From Botrytis cinerea B05.10 (Eukaryota > Ascomycota > Leotiomycetes > Helotiales > Sclerotiniaceae), in assembly GCF_000143535.2 (NCBI RefSeq), contig NC_037322.1, positions 558,001 to 622,000 of the forward strand: a stretch of DNA of 64,000 nt, written 5' to 3'. Positions 1-10,667 of this stretch are shown one piece after another. Within the stretch, counting starts at the first letter, position 1, and each line of letters begins with the position of its first letter. The notes beneath the pieces are model-generated. The model ran no database searches and had not been told where the DNA came from. It saw nothing but the letters and a program-made list of their open reading frames with translations. Both the position numbers and the translations under genes were made by a program.

Positions 1-2
1 CT

Positions 3-3000
3 TACAGTCCTTCATGGTCTCGAGGTCAAAATGCGGGTAAAGCTATTTTCGATCTGGCAGGTCGTCTATTCGTCGCGGGTCACGATATTAGTTTGAGAAG
101 TGTCAATCAGTATACCAATGCTAAAACTTTGATCGATCTTCCAAATTACACCTGGAATCACTCTGTCAAGTACTGGCATGAGAATGCATCGAGCAAAGAT
201 TGGAGGTTCAAACAATTCGTAAATCACGATTTACTTGGAAGCAAAGTCATCGGAACCACGTGGAAATCGCCAACCTGGCGAAAGCTCCTGAATCTTGCTG
301 ATGTTCCATGGCTGAAAGATCACAAAATGGGTTCAGACGTCTTAATGCCTGGTGCTGGGTTTATAGCAATGGCTGTAGAAGCATTGTACCAAAAGACGCG
401 ATCCACCGCGACCGAGGACATCATCATCAGTTCGCCCAATGAGCTATCCTATCGATTCAGAAACATTCGTTTCGACAAAGCTCTAGTACTAGAAGATGAT
501 AAAGAGTCTCCCGTTCTTTTATCACTGACTCAGCAGCATGGTAGTAAAGATTGGCAAGAATTCCGCATTTCTTCAACTACGGGAGACCTTTTGATTGAGC
601 ATTGTTCAGGCTTGATCCGCATACAAGATCCTGTTGATGAACATTTGGCAGATTCTGATAATACATCCCTTCAATACCCAACGTCTGGCAAGGTCTGGTA
701 TAAGGCTCAGGAAGAAGCCGGCTATGGCTTCGGTCCCAGTTTCCAGAAGCTACTGAAAGTCGAGTCCAGCAGTGGTCAACGACAATCTCGGGCACAGGTA
801 TCGTTGTCAGAGCCAGCATCAAAATGGTCGCCGCAATCTTATTATCCAATTCATCCAGCAGCTCTTGATGGATGCTTCCAAACAGTCACTCCCGCTCTAT
901 GGGCAGGAGAGCGCAGCTCGGTAAACGCTGTTTTGGTGCCTTCCATAATTGATGATCTGATTATCAACAGTGTGCCTAGTGGTCTCCAAGAGGGTCTCTC
1001 GCTCGCTACCTCGGAATATTCTGGCCGTGGCCGTCTAGAAGAAGCTAAGAGCTACTTTGCCAATTGTTCAGTCTACCACCCAGATAATGGTGCTCTCCTT
1101 ATGCAAATGTCTGGACTTCGATTTGCCAAGTTAGATATGGGAGCAAGAACAGATCCACATGTATTTGATCGCATTTCCTGGAAGCCAGACATTACTTTCT
1201 TTTCCCAGGAAAAGTTGGGTAGTCTGGATGCAGCAAATCCCGAGACACAACTTGATTCGGTTATCAATCTGATTGCGCACAAGAGGCCTGCTTTGAAAAT
1301 TCTTGAGGTCAGCCTCAACCATAGTGAGACAAGATCTATTTGGTTCGAGTCTGAAGATTCGCTATCAAGATCAGCTTATCTACAGTACGACTATGCTTCA
1401 GGAGATGCGAAAGGTCTCGTCTCTGTCCAAAACAAGTACAAGGCAAAGAGCAACTCATCGTTCTTTCTAATAAACCCCACTAAAGATGCCTTGGATTTGC
1501 CACAAGATGCGATTTACGACCTTGTGATTCTCAAAGTTGCGAAGAATCCAGTGGTTGACCAGAGCTTGAATGATAGTCTCGACTATATCAAATCTCATCT
1601 TTCCGACAAAGGGTTTGCGCTTGTGGTGCAGGAGAGTGACTTGCAATCAAGCATTAGCTCTGTAACTACTCCTCTTCTTGACGAGAAGTCTCAATCGCCG
1701 TTATCAGCAGGGTCTCCTAATACCCCAGGGATAGCCATTGAGTCCTCTGAATTCATTGTGAAAGACTCTGAGATCCCCATTGTGACCGAAAACATAACAC
1801 CCAATGAACTTCAAGAGTCCGAAACAAAGTTACTCGAGTCCGATGCGACTCTCGCGGGTGTTACACAGCGACTTTCAATCTCTCTAACGATACAAGAAGC
1901 GGCGAAATTGAAAGGAATCACTTCTGTTCTGCAGATTGCTGATAATAATGACAGTCCGGCATGGTCATTATATACTAGTGAAGTGAAGATTACCTCGCAA
2001 CCCAGAAACTTATCTGTCATACGGCTTTCGGAGACTACCCCATCATTGGATTCATCGCTGAAAGCTGTGTTGGAAGTATCCGGGTGGACAGTCACAGAGG
2101 TAGCGTACTCGCCGAACAATGTTGCAACAACAGGAACAGTGGTGTTGATCCTAGATGAGCTTCATACCCCAGTGCTGACCCAAATCAACGCAATTCAGTG
2201 GGAAGGCCTCAAGATGCTCATCAATTCTGGAACTCATCTGCTCTGGGTCACCAAAGGTGCACAATACAAGGTAACAGACCCGAATAATGCCCTTGTTCAT
2301 GGTTTATTCCGCGTGGCTCGTAGAGAAGATCCTAGCGTCAAACTTAGCGTCCTAGACGTAGAGTCAAGCGCTGGTTCCGCCACGAATTATGCCATCGATG
2401 CGGTTCTCAATTCGCTCCAAATCAATCAAGACCCCAAAACTGTCATTGAGACAGAGTTCGTAGAACGCGACGGGACTTTGTATGTGCAGAGAGTTGTCCC
2501 GGACCTTCGAGTGAATGAATTCAAGAGAGCCGAAGTTGAAGGCGCAGAGCCTATACTCAAGAATCTACATGAAACTGAGGCAGCCGTTCAGTTGAGAGCT
2601 GAGCGTCTTGGAACTTTCCAGGGTCTTACATGGTGTGAGACTGCCGTTGGAGAGGTGCCGGTAGATTCAGGAAAGATTGAGGTGGAGGTCATGGCTGTGG
2701 GTGTCAACTTCAAGGACGTCGCTGTGACGATGGGAATTGTTCCAGAGAACGAGTACACCACTGGATACGAAGGAGCCGGTATCGTAAAACGACTTGGACC
2801 CGATGTGACGAAGTTCAAGGTTGGAGACCGCGTCTGCTTCCTGAATGGAGGAAGCTATGCAAATCGTCTCCAACTGGGCGTCGGAAGAGCTCATATCATA
2901 CCAGATTCAATGAGCTTTGAGGATGCCGCAACTATACCTTCAGTATACTTGTGCTCAATCTACTCTCTCTACGATATTGCCAATCTGAGAGAAGGGCAGT

Positions 3001-4834
3001 CTATTCTGATCCATTCAGCATCTGGTGGTGTTGGAATTGCATGCATCCAACTAGCCCAATACAAGAAGGCCGAAATCTATGTTACAGTTGGCACAGAGGA
3101 AAAGCGCAGATTTCTAACCGATCACTACGGAATTCCACCGTCGCGTATATTTTCCTCGCGCAACACAAAGTTTGCTAAGCAGATAATGCATGCAACTAAT
3201 GGCCGCGGTATCGATGTTATCATCAACTCCCTCGCTGGAGAATTGCTCGATGCCTCGTGGCGAATCTGCGCTGATGGTGGAACTATGGTTGAGATTGGAA
3301 AGAAAGACATCGTTGACCGTAACACTTTATCTATGGAGCCGTTCGATCGCAACTGCTCATACAGAGCGATGGACTTTTCTTACACTGAGAACATTGTAGA
3401 TCCATTAATTTCAAGGTATGCCCCCCCCCATCCCAAACGCCTCCGCAAAACTTCCTTTGTCCCTATTTCTATAAGATGTTATTTTTGGTCAGTCAGATTC
3501 TAACTTTTTGTGCCACTTTATTTAGATTGCTAGACCAGATTTTCGAGTTGGTTCACGGTGGCCATGTGAAGCCCATTCACCCAGTCACTATCTTTGGATT
3601 CAACGACATTCCAGCAGCACTCGCCTACATTCGCAGCGGTCGACATATAGGGAAAGTCGTTATCTCCGATAAAGGGATAGATTCGCAGGTTCCTATTAGG
3701 CCAGCAACACGCAAACTCAACCTTCGATCTGATGCTTCCTATCTCATCGTTGGTGGCTTAAAAGGCCTATGTGGCTCCCTGGCTATTCATATGGCGCGGC
3801 ATGGAGCTAAGCATATCGTCGCTTGTAGCAGAAGTGGCATTAGCGATGTTGCGTCGCAGAAGATTGTGAAAAACTGCCTTGCATATGGATGCGAGGTTGT
3901 AGATGCCCAGGGTGACGCTGCGAGCGCGAGTTTTATGAGTAAAGTCTTCAAGGAAACATCGCCACGAATTGCCGGGATCATTCAAGGGGCTATGATACTC
4001 AGAGACAAACCATTCGAAACCATGACACTGGATGATTACCACACAGCCCTTCACGCCAAATTCAATGGAACTTGGAATCTGCATCATGTTTCTCAAGAAC
4101 AGAAAGAGCCACTGGACTTCTTCACTTTGCTCTCGAGTATCTCCGGAATTGTTGGAAACAAGGGGCAGGCCAATTATGCTGCAGGAAACACATTTCTGGA
4201 TGCATTTGCCCAGTATCGTGAAACGCTCGGTCTCCGGGCAAATTCTGTTGATCTCGGCCTCATAGAGGATGTTGGCTACGTGGCCGAGCAAGAGGGTTTC
4301 GACGCTCGTTTCGACAAGAGACAGTGGACACCCGTAACTGAAAATACTTTGCGGAAGATATTGAGCTATTCCATCCTGCAGCAAGACGAGAAAGCACCAA
4401 TTAATGCAAGTAGCAGCACACAACTGATTGCTGGCATTGGGTTTCCACTGCCCGAGGATTCAGATCTCTCTTACGAAGGAAGATTTGGGTATCTTTTTCA
4501 AAGTGCGGCGGGTGGCAATAAAGATGGCGGAAGTAGCCAGGGCGATGAGACAATAGAAGCATTTCGGATGATGCGCAAATCAGGAGCTGACAAGGCAGCC
4601 CTGGCCAAAGTATGTGTGGAGGTGATTGCAGCGCAATTTACCAAGATCTTACGGTTGGAAACCGAGATGGAAACGGCCAAACCCCTGATATCATATGGAT
4701 TGGATTCGCTCGCAGCAGTCGAGCTACGGAATTGGATTCGCATTGAGCTTGGGGCCGAATTAACGACACTTGACATTACTAATGCAAGTTCACTCAATGC
4801 ACTGTGCGAAAAACTCGTATCGAAGCTCTCATAG
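3..4834 (+). CDS. Highly reducing polyketide synthase, 3' part (DH, degenerate MT, ER, KR, ACP)
   Basis: Type I iterative polyketide synthase that would build a reduced polyketide chain. The frame is already open at base 3, so the KS and AT domains lie upstream of the window. Exons are 3-3415 and 3526-4834 (intron 110 bp, GTATGC donor); splicing keeps the frame and gives about 1573 residues. In order: DH with the hot-dog motif His (codon at 321) ...G...P and the later Asp in HPAALDG (codon at 867); a methyltransferase-like stretch (about residues 420-700) lacking the glycine-rich SAM loop; ER (about 864-1150) with NFKD and SGGVG; KR (from about 1206) with a Ser...Tyr...Asn set in SSISG and NYAAGN; and a C-terminal ACP with the phosphopantetheine site GLDSL. 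There is no thioesterase or reductase after the ACP. The product is unknown. A bANK-type regulator lies 1.36 kb downstream on the same strand. Confidence 0.95.
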
Positions 4835-6192
4835 CCAGGACACGTTGTTGACACTTTTATATTTATTCCTAGCAATTTCTACTTGGCGCTTTTACTCCAT
4901 TAAATCGGATTTTTTCCTGCATTGTTTCATCAAGTGACATCGTGACTTTAAAGCGGCAACGGGACTAGCGATAAGACCAGTGATAGTGTCCCACGATGTG
5001 AACGAAAAACCCCGTACATCAAATCATCGAAACTAAGATAACTATTAAAACTACTACTGACATTTAAATATCATAATATTATTAATAATCAATTGAATGA
5101 TATAAAAGCTTTGCTAGTAGAGAATTAAATATTTTCTTATTCTTAGCTCTAGTTTCCGAGATCGAAAATCAATAGATTGATCTGATAGTTATATAATTTT
5201 GAAATGAATAATTTCTAAGTATACGAGGTTTTTCGTTTACTTAAATAGTATAGTAAATATAGTAATTAACAAGAGACACTACTACATCAAGTAGTAGTCT
5301 TAATAAGCATCTAATATACTATTTAAATATTTCGACTTCTATCTCTCTTTATCAATTTATTAAATTTTTAAGTTTTATAAATTTTGATACTCTTTGTTGT
5401 TTCTTTGGGCTTTATATAGAGTTTGAATAAGATCAATTTATAATACATTTATCAAGTACCTAGAATTCGTATTTAGTTGTAAGTTTCAGTCAGTGTGATA
5501 GGTAATATTAATGCCCTAAAACATAAAAATGTGAAAGGCTCGGTCGCTTCAGTCATGTGACCTAGTTTCTACTTGGGTTTCCACTATTTTGATTTGATTA
5601 ATGCGAAGGTGATCCGTTAAGTCCTAGTTCTTCTTATCTTATAGTACGCTTCGTGCGCACACGTTGTAGATAATCAAGGGTGCGAATATCTCCAGAAACT
5701 TTAAAATTGTGTCATCGCTAAACAGCTAGTTTGGTTTTTCTTCATCCCCCTAAACCTAGCTAGGTCCATTTTTTCCACCTGTATCACACGATTCACGCCA
5801 GGCCTGTGTGCTATCTACTCCCCTACGGAAATAGCTCGTGCCATCGGACCAACCGTTTCTGGTCCCCTAATCCATTCGTCCTCCAATTAAAATAAGCAGT
5901 AATTGTAGGTAAAAAATAGCCATAGTGTACCCGGTGCCATGGCGCGGCATGGTGTTATATCCTGCTCCGAGATCTCCAGGGTGGTATCTTGTATGCCTAC
6001 AGAGCATCTTTAGGACCACCCCCTGTCCGTCAGCAAATGTGGTGCAACGCCGATAATGATGAATTTATCAAGCGTTGGAAAACGTTCAATGTGAGCAAGT
6101 ACTATATTGGTTCTGACGTTCCCTAAGATCACAACGTCAAAACTGTTGAGGCCTGACATGAACATTAACTGACTTTCTTTCGTGTCGCAAAA
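4835..6192. other. AT-rich intergenic gap, RIP-like
   Basis: No gene was found between the PKS and the bANK gene. Bases 5041-5520 are strongly AT-rich (two lines counted by hand gave about 17% and 28% GC) with many TA dinucleotides and frequent stops in all frames, which is the look of a RIP-mutated repeat remnant. From about 5540 composition returns to normal and this part probably holds the promoter of the downstream gene. Confidence 0.5.
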
Positions 6193-7406
6193 ATGGTCGA
6201 GGTGGGCATTGAATGGAGGATTGACCCTGTTAATCGTCGCAGATCACAGAATCGCATCGCCCAACGCAAATTTCGTCGTGAGTACTAGCACCATCATTTA
6301 CGAACCCACAGCCAGTGGACAGTGGTCTAATCAGGAGAACAGAGTCGCGCAAGACACCAAAAAATACGCTGAACGATATCAATCAGCCAGTATACAGTCG
6401 AGATTCTCGTTCGATTGCTGAAACTGACTTGATAGAGGTCCCAGATCCTCAAGATTCCACAGACCTTGGCACCAATTCGTCCGATTATCTCATCAGGGTA
6501 GCCACTTCTACACAAACATCTAGCAGTTCGACGACGGGATCCCCGAATGATACACCAAATAATGGCGTTCAAGGGTCGGACGACATCAATTTCATGGACA
6601 GCTTAATATCCGGCAGCAACGGCTCCTTTGCGACACCGCCAATAACCGACTTTGAAGGGAATTACGACCCAAATTTGGACTTCATTTCTCTAAGCGCATT
6701 AAGGACGCCATCAACTAGCCCTATGAGCTCAGACTACTTCAACGTTTATGGGACCCTGGGCAGTGTCTTTTCACCCAGCCGCTCCGATCATGCACAGCAT
6801 AGAGGCTCTCGGCGTGAACCGCACATTCATCCGGGCATGACCTTGATACCACATAATTACAACGATTCCGGTCAACCGCTTTTGACAAAAGAGCCACCCA
6901 CTTCAGCATTACCCAAATCAGATGGACAAAGCAAAGGATGGCTCAGTCCTCTACACATTGCCGCTCGCCGAGGTCACGAGCCGATCGTCCGCACCCTTAT
7001 TTCACACAATATCGACTGCAACGGAAAGGATAGTGACATGAGAACAGCTTTAATTCATGCATCAATAGACGGACATGAATCCGTAGTCAGTCTACTTCTT
7101 GCACACGGCGCTCGAATTAGTGATGTAGACCGACGGGGACGATCGGCATTATATTGGGCTACCATGAATCAGCATCAAGGGGTCTTAAGATTGCTTTTGT
7201 GGGAGTACGATAAGAGAGATTGGGAACAGGGCATTGATGCTTATGATGATATGGGTTGGACTGCTTTGCACATTGCTATTGAGAAGGGCTTCGAAGTTGG
7301 AGTTCAATTATTGTTAGCAAGTGGCGCTGATTTGAATGCAAGAGCGCAAAAGACGTGTAACGGTGATGATGACAAGGATGATAGTAGAACCACACAAGCG
7401 AAATGA
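6193..7406 (+). CDS. bANK-type transcription factor (bZIP basic region plus four ankyrin repeats)
   Basis: Exons are 6193-6277 and 6343-7406. The intron is 65 bp with a GTGAGT donor, CTAAT branch and CAG acceptor, giving about 382 residues. Exon 1 encodes a bZIP-like basic region around residues 15-28 (RRRSQNRIAQRKFR, the N..AQ..FR core), followed by no heptad leucine series. After a Ser/Thr/Pro-rich middle come four ankyrin repeats, recognisable by SPLHIAARRGH, TALIHASIDGH, SALYWATMNQH and TALHIAIEKGF. This combination defines the bANK family, whose founder TOXE controls the HC-toxin cluster and whose relative APF2 controls apicidin. Its place beside a PKS suggests a pathway-specific activator, which is inference. 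The intron directly after the basic region means that a caller which misses exon 1 would report an ankyrin protein only. A non-cluster ankyrin regulator is the alternative. Confidence 0.82.
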
Positions 7407-8724
7407 TTGTATTTAGGTGAATTTATGGTGTCAAGGGTCGTGGGTCATGGGTCACGGATTGGAGGATTAGATTTTAGGTTATGGCTTTGGATTTTGAATC
7501 TTGGGTTTCATAGATTCGATCGGTGATTAGGTCGTAGTCAGAGAGTTAAAATTTCAACTCATATTGTATACCCTTTAAATCTATAGGCTTGGCTAGAGCA
7601 ATTTCTTTCCCGCAACCACCTCTTCCCCAAGGCTTAGGGCTGGAGTTGAAGCTTTTTGTCTAATCTTGTTGAAGTACTAATAATTCGACACCATGATCTA
7701 AGGTACGTTACCATTGATTGGTCAACAAGCCCCCCACCCCCCCTAGGCTTGTACACAAGACCAAATGAAGGCTGAAATTATAAACCAAGCTCATTAAATA
7801 CCTGGTTCTTGAATTAAGACCGGAAAATCTTAAAAATCTACGAATGTCCATGTAACAGCCTTAAATGGTTCCCCATCTAGCCCTTGTAACCCAGCCCAGC
7901 CCAAGCCCTGACCCCTGACCTGCCGAGATGAGCACCTTCATTAGACGCGAAACGTCCGATAATAGATAAGTACAAATGCACGCGGTGCATTTGTCGGACG
8001 TGCGACTAGTGATGACACAAATTTAGGTGTTATCCAATTACAGTACTCTGACGAGGGCATATATAGGAGCTGGATGTGAGTTTGCCTCTAGATCTGTGTT
8101 CCGCCTGAACTCTGAATTGCTATTGTACCTTCAATTCTCGTCTGGCCCCCTTTTATCGATCATTTTCGGACTGGAGTAAGCTATTGACATAGGGGAGGCA
8201 CTCGCCTTAATTTCATGCTGCGTGATTTCGGTTTGGGTCATTCTTGAAGACTGTCGATGTTACCTGTGTACTCTTGTTTAGATGGTCTTCTAGATCATTT
8301 AGAATTTCATGATTCACAAGTGAGCTTCTCTGGCAAAGTAGTTTGTGGGGCCGAGGACCTGGAAAAGGGGTAGCGAGATAGATGTTAGCGGAATGGTCGG
8401 ATACGACCAAGTATAATCCCTAGTTAAAAGATTCTACCATTCTACTCTTTTTCAAACAATGAGATCCTTCACTTAATTTACTCCAACTCAATATCTCCAT
8501 AATTGTGCCATGACTATCGGACATCATTGCCCTAGCACCCTCTGAACCATCACTCCCCCAATTTGCTCCGCTGAGCCCCCCATCGCGCTCGCTTCTATTC
8601 ACATGCACTTTTATGAAATTACTGTCAGATCAATTTCTCTTAGACACTACATATGGACGCATAGTCATCTCAGAGGCAACTGTCATCAATTTACAAGTCC
8701 TCCTACGCATCCAACGTCAACATT
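7407..8724. other. Intergenic gap without a recognisable gene
   Basis: The 3' side of the bANK gene and the 3' side of the next gene meet here. Open frames are short (65 codons or fewer) and show no family signature. Bases 7439-7500 contain imperfect repeats of a GGGT-rich word, and a C-rich run lies near 7729-7743. A TATATA near 8060 could belong to an unrecognised transcript. Nothing else is supported. Confidence 0.4.
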
Positions 8725-9890
8725 TCACGGGGCTTTCGGAGCATTTACCTGCGCTTTCCAAGACATATATGCAACCCATGCCTGAAATATTCCCAAAATA
8801 ACGCTTAAGCAACCAAAAATTGCAGAAAGCACAAGAGACAAGATTGCCACAAACAAGACATTCCTCTCCGAAGCATTGCTCTGTATCCACTTCCCAATGC
8901 GATGACTGGACCTCGGATGTGTCACAATCTGGTTTAGCTTAGCAAGCCGATCACCCCAGTAATGATATTCGAAATTTTCCGGCACTGTTCTATTGTATCC
9001 CTTATAAAGCAGGCAATCGGGGTCAAAATTTGGTTCTGCATCTTGAATAATGTTTTCCAGGAATCGAGACGACTTTTCATCGGCTGGAGGGAACAATATG
9101 CTTTGCAAGGAATGTAATGTCTCTAGAAGCAGTTGCGGTGGTAACGTTCCTCTAGAAATGCAAGTTAGAATGAGCTGATGAAGGTAGTTCTTTTGGGATC
9201 GATGAAGTCTCACAATTTAAGACTTTCAGCAATTCCGAGCTCGATAGGTTGGCTAGCGGAAAGTCGTAGATGGGCTTTTAGGAATGCTGTTTGACGGAAG
9301 AGACGGACGACGTTATCTTGGGGGTCGTAGAGGAGGTGCTCTGCTAAGTTGTCTGTCGGGAAGAACTTTATATGTGCGCGCTTCCTTAACTTCCAACATT
9401 TCAAGGCATTCTTCTCTCTCAATGCCGTCCGAGCTTTCTCCTGATCGTGAACATTTATTGGAAAGACTTTTTTAACAAAATCGGCGAACGGTTCTGAACT
9501 ATTCCAGCTGACTGGCCGAAAATCCCCAACCTTGTAGCCTTCGTAATGACGCTCTTTACCAGAACAATCAATCATCAACGTAATTTGTACGGCGACATTA
9601 ATAGCACGCTCCTGGTCGATCACGATCTCTGGATCTGTCGAAATCTGTGGAAATACTTTAGCCTTGAATTCTTCGCGTGTTCTTTGTGGGTTTTCTCTCA
9701 GTTCTAGAGCTAACATTCGAATATCACCATGAGAATTCAAGGCGGAAGGATGTACTTGAGTTATTGCATATTTGGGACTCGTCAAGCAGTCGTAGACTTG
9801 GAAGTATTTACTGAATGCGACAAGCCTTTCTTCCGCTTTGAAGAGGTCTTTCACAAACTGTCTTTTTTCGTTTGTTGTGGCGGGTCGCAT
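8725..9890 (-). CDS. Fungal C-terminally membrane-anchored protein of unknown function
   Basis: Exons on the minus strand are 9890-9214 and 9151-8725. The 62-bp intron has a GTGAGA donor, a TTCTAAC branch and a CTAG acceptor, and joins two otherwise overlapping open frames into 367 codons. The protein has a basic N-terminal half containing LFRQTAFLKAHLRLS, a linker with YHYWGDRLAKL, and one hydrophobic segment near the C-terminus (VLFVAILSLVLSAIFGCLSV) followed by a short Trp-rich tail. This layout recurs in a large uncharacterised family of filamentous fungi, but I know no biochemical role for it. A tail-anchored membrane protein is likely. It is transcribed away from the inverted-repeat region that lies upstream of its start. 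Confidence 0.75.
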
Positions 9891-10033
9891 TCTGTACTAT
9901 GTATTGTTCGAGATGTAAGAATGTAGTTTGAAATGAAAGGTTCAAGCATAAAATCTGACAGTCTCAAGAGAAGTTCGACAATATATGTATAGCCCCTTTT
10001 TGGAACAAATAATAACAAAATTCAACTTTCTAA

Positions 10034-10199
10034 CACAGATTGCTAGTTTGAAATGTATATCATACAATCATACAATCATACAATCGCTCACAAAGTTAAA
10101 CAGCTTTGTGGACCAATCAGATGACTAGTTTTAGAAACAATTGTATGATTGTATGATTGTACGATTCTATAAAATGTATCTAAAATTAGCAATCTGTAT
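10034..10199. repeat. Nested imperfect inverted repeat, MITE-like
   Basis: The left arm, 10034-10087, begins ACAGATTGCTAGTTTGAAAT and runs into three CATACAAT units. The right arm, 10139-10199, is its imperfect reverse complement, with TGTATGATTGTATGATTGTA and then TTAGCAATCTGT. Inside lies a second hairpin, CACAAAG...CTTTGTG (about 10089-10110). The whole could fold into a cruciform of about 165 bp. It has no coding capacity, so a miniature inverted-repeat transposable element or a decayed terminal structure is the simplest reading. A target-site duplication was not established. Confidence 0.6.
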
Positions 10200-10385
10200 T
10201 CAAAACTAGTATTGATATCATTATGGGGATGGTGAAGTGAATACAGTACTACAGTTCATACTATTGTAATATTGCTTCACGTGCCGAGGTGCTAGCGTTT
10301 TATGGTCTTTACGATCCTTATCCCGACAACTAACAATCCATATTCAAAACTAGCAGTCTACATCTAAAACTAGCAATCTACACTC
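10180..10385. repeat. Degenerate copies of an AAAACTAGCAATCTACAT-like motif
   Basis: Near-copies of the word at the ends of the neighbouring inverted repeat occur at about 10180-10197, 10199-10215, 10327-10344, 10343-10361 and 10363-10381. The last three run almost head to tail with a period of about 20 bp. They share the core ACTAGCAATCTACA with one to several changes. They may be tandem terminal repeats of a mobile element or binding-site repeats; the sequence cannot decide. Confidence 0.5.
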
Positions 10386-10667
10386 AAAGGTTGAATTTTG
10401 TTTTTGTTTGTGTCAAAAAGACTTCATAATACAACAGGCCTTAAGTTTATTATTTCTACTATATTAATTGGAGAGTCCTTCGGCACAGCCCAAGCCACAA
10501 TACATGAGTATTGTTCATCTTACCTCTCAACACTGTCTTCATTAACCTCACGAATCGACCTCTTCAAAATTTCCAAAGGCTTCTTATCTCTCAACAGCCA
10601 TTGCGCCTCTACGGTGACGATAGCTTGTCAAAGTTGATATTTCATACACTTGAATTTTGTTGAAAAA

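Larger units (their letters stand above)
9891..10667. other. Intergenic region with inverted and dispersed short repeats
   Basis: This divergent intergenic space separates the membrane-protein gene from the protease-like gene. It is dominated by a nested inverted repeat (10034-10199) and by dispersed copies of a motif of about 20 bp (to 10385), described separately. Bases 10386-10667 are presumably the promoter and leader of the next gene. Confidence 0.5.

Noticed and set aside
3740..3800. Altered glycine-rich loop of the PKS ketoreductase (GGLKGLCG) as evidence of inactivity
   Set aside because: I believe similar loops occur in other fungal PKS ketoreductases and the catalytic Ser/Tyr/Asn set is intact, so loss of function is not supported.
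3767..4423. 218-codon minus-strand frame
   Set aside because: Antisense to the PKS KR region, which is well supported on the plus strand.
5688..5697. Near match to the tox-box (ATCTCCAGAA against ATCTCNCGNA) upstream of the bANK gene
   Set aside because: One mismatch at a defined position in a short motif is expected by chance; the PKS promoter itself is outside the window.
10327..10385. Regularly spaced short repeats that could suggest a CRISPR-like array
   Set aside because: Eukaryotic nuclear context, imperfect units with almost no spacers, and a clear link to the neighbouring inverted repeat.
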